Shown here: piece by piece, positions 22,683 through 23,652 of the stretch
How the letters are laid out: the number at the start of each line of letters is the position of its first letter
Position numbering within the stretch: the first letter of the stretch is position 1
Source of the DNA: DASZYF01 sp035545535
GTDB taxonomy: Bacteria; Actinomycetota; Actinomycetes; Mycobacteriales; CAJCIY01
Assembly (NCBI GenBank): GCA_035545535.1
Contig: DASZYF010000235.1
Location: 1-23,652 of the forward strand
Direction: 5' to 3'
Length of the DNA stretch: 23,652 nt
Translations under genes and position numbers: made by a program
The notes under the pieces: model-generated
Told to the model about the DNA's origin: nothing
The model's input: the letters and a program-made list of their open reading frames with translations, nothing else
Database searches by the model: none

Positions 22683-23652
22683 CTACTCCGCCCCAGGGGT
22701 GGTCTTCTGGACCTGGAGCAGGAACTCGATGTTGGTCTTGGCGCCCTTCATGCGGTCGAGCAGCAGCTCGATCGCCTGCTCGCGCTCGAGGGCGGCCATG
22801 ACGCGGCGCAGCTTGATGATGATCTGGAGCTCCTCGGGGGCGAGGAGGATCTCCTCCTTGCGGGTGCCCGAGGCGTCCACGTCGATGGCCGGGAAGATGC
22901 GCTTGTCCGCGAGCTTCCGGTCGAGCTTGAGCTCCATGTTCCCGGTGCCCTTGAACTCCTCGAAGATGACGGTGTCCATGGCGGACCCCGTCTCGACGAG
23001 GGCGGTCGCGAGGATGGTCAGCGACCCGCCGCCCTCGATGTTGCGGGCGGCGCCGAGGAAGCGCTTCGGCGGGTAGAGCGCCGCCGAGTCGACACCGCCG
23101 GTGAGGATGCGACCGGACGCCGGCGCGGCGAGGTTGTAGGCCCGGCCGAGACGGGTGAGCGAGTCGAGCAGCACCACGACGTCGTGGCCCATCTCGACGA
23201 GGCGCTTCGCCCGCTCGATCGAGAGCTCGGCGACGGTGGTGTGGTCCGTGGGCGGCCGGTCGAACGTCGAGGCGATGACCTCGCCCTTCACCGAGCGCTG
23301 CATGTCGGTGACCTCTTCGGGGCGCTCGTCGATGAGCACCACCATGAGGTGGACCTCGGGATTGTTCACCGTGATCGCGTTCGCGATCGACTGCAGCACC
23401 ATCGTCTTACCGGCCTTGGGCGGCGAGACGATCAGCGCACGCTGGCCCTTGCCGATCGGCATTACCAGGTCGATCACGCGGGTGGTGAAGATGTGCGGCT
23501 CGGTTTCCAGTCGCAGCCGCTCCTGCGGGTACAGCGGGGTGAGCTTGGTGAACTCCACCCGGCTCTTGCCCTGCTCGGGCTCCTTGCCGTTGATGGTGTC
23601 CAGGCGCACCAGCGGGTTGTACTTCTCGCGCCGCTCGCCGTCGCGCTGCTGG
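22683..23652 (-). CDS. rho: Transcription termination factor Rho (partial, 5' end outside window)
   Basis: About 336 codons would complete to the edge; 322 full residues plus part of one are visible, and the reading frame remains open at the window end (first residues QQRDGERREKYNPLVRLD). ATPase marks: Walker A SPPKAGKT, Walker B in VVVLLDSLTRLGRAYN, Q-loop (LTGGVDSAALYPPKRFLGAA) and R-loop (FEEFKGTGNMELKLDRKLAD). Rho is the RNA-driven hexameric helicase that ends transcription. The N-terminal RNA-binding domain, with the long charged insert usual in actinobacteria, is beyond the window; the Arg-rich first residues are consistent with it. An in-frame GTG at 23609 is internal and not the true start. 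Confidence 0.97.
   Translation of the reverse strand, partial: QQRDGERREKYNPLVRLDTINGKEPEQGKSRVEFTKLTPLYPQERLRLETEPHIFTTRVIDLVMPIGKGQRALIVSPPKAGKTMVLQSIANAITVNNPEVHLMVVLIDERPEEVTDMQRSVKGEVIASTFDRPPTDHTTVAELSIERAKRLVEMGHDVVVLLDSLTRLGRAYNLAAPASGRILTGGVDSAALYPPKRFLGAARNIEGGGSLTILATALVETGSAMDTVIFEEFKGTGNMELKLDRKLADKRIFPAIDVDASGTRKEEILLAPEELQIIIKLRRVMAALEREQAIELLLDRMKGAKTNIEFLLQVQKTTPGAE

Overview
The window is very GC-rich, uses many GTG and TTG starts, and carries the actinobacterial housekeeping block rho-rpmE-prfA-prmC-sua5-(LMW phosphatase)-glyA-wecA-atp operon. Together with a MeaA-type acyl-CoA mutase, a SigE-family ECF sigma factor and a Cys-to-Asp MurA, this points to the chromosome of a member of the Actinomycetota. 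AtpF and AtpH are separate proteins, so it is not a mycobacterium with the fused b-delta subunit. I cannot place it more precisely from sequence alone.

Layout. (1) 1-2378, minus: MeaA/ethylmalonyl-CoA mutase-type AdoCbl enzyme, followed by a Clp N-domain protein cut by the window edge. (2) 2455-5065: GroES-like protein (+), STAS-domain protein (-), small membrane protein (+) and MurA (-). (3) 5139-7584, plus: ECF sigma factor and its overlapping membrane-protein partner, a PduO-type cobalamin adenosyltransferase and a universal stress protein. (4) 7609-8769: a lone gene for an AbiEi-like winged-helix plus DUF559/Vsr-like nuclease-fold protein, bracketed by two nearly identical 49-bp palindromes in direct orientation. 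This is the least ordinary part of the window. (5) 8784-16587, minus: the full F1Fo ATP synthase operon, with AtpI- and AtpZ-like genes at its head. (6) 16584-23652, minus: wecA, glyA, LMW phosphatase, sua5, prmC, prfA, rpmE and rho (5' end beyond the window), mostly joined by 1-8 nt stop/start overlaps.

How the parts fit. Region 6 supplies translation termination (prfA, prmC), tRNA t6A synthesis (sua5), transcription termination (rho), one-carbon metabolism (glyA) and lipid-linked cell-wall glycan initiation (wecA). It runs almost directly into the energy-producing atp operon. The adenosyltransferase makes the cofactor that MeaA uses. Several genes have a TANNNT box 6-7 nt before the start codon, which suggests leaderless mRNAs.

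The main candidate for something undescribed is the palindrome-bracketed nuclease-fold gene. One palindrome covers its stop codon and the other lies just past atpC. The outer flanks of the pair, but not the inner ones, extend the palindrome symmetry by 4 bp. This is what would be expected if the gene entered a single ancestral palindrome, perhaps the terminator between the convergent usp and atp transcripts. No tRNA, rRNA, CRISPR array or recognisable transposase was seen, and no gene-free stretch exceeds about 205 bases.
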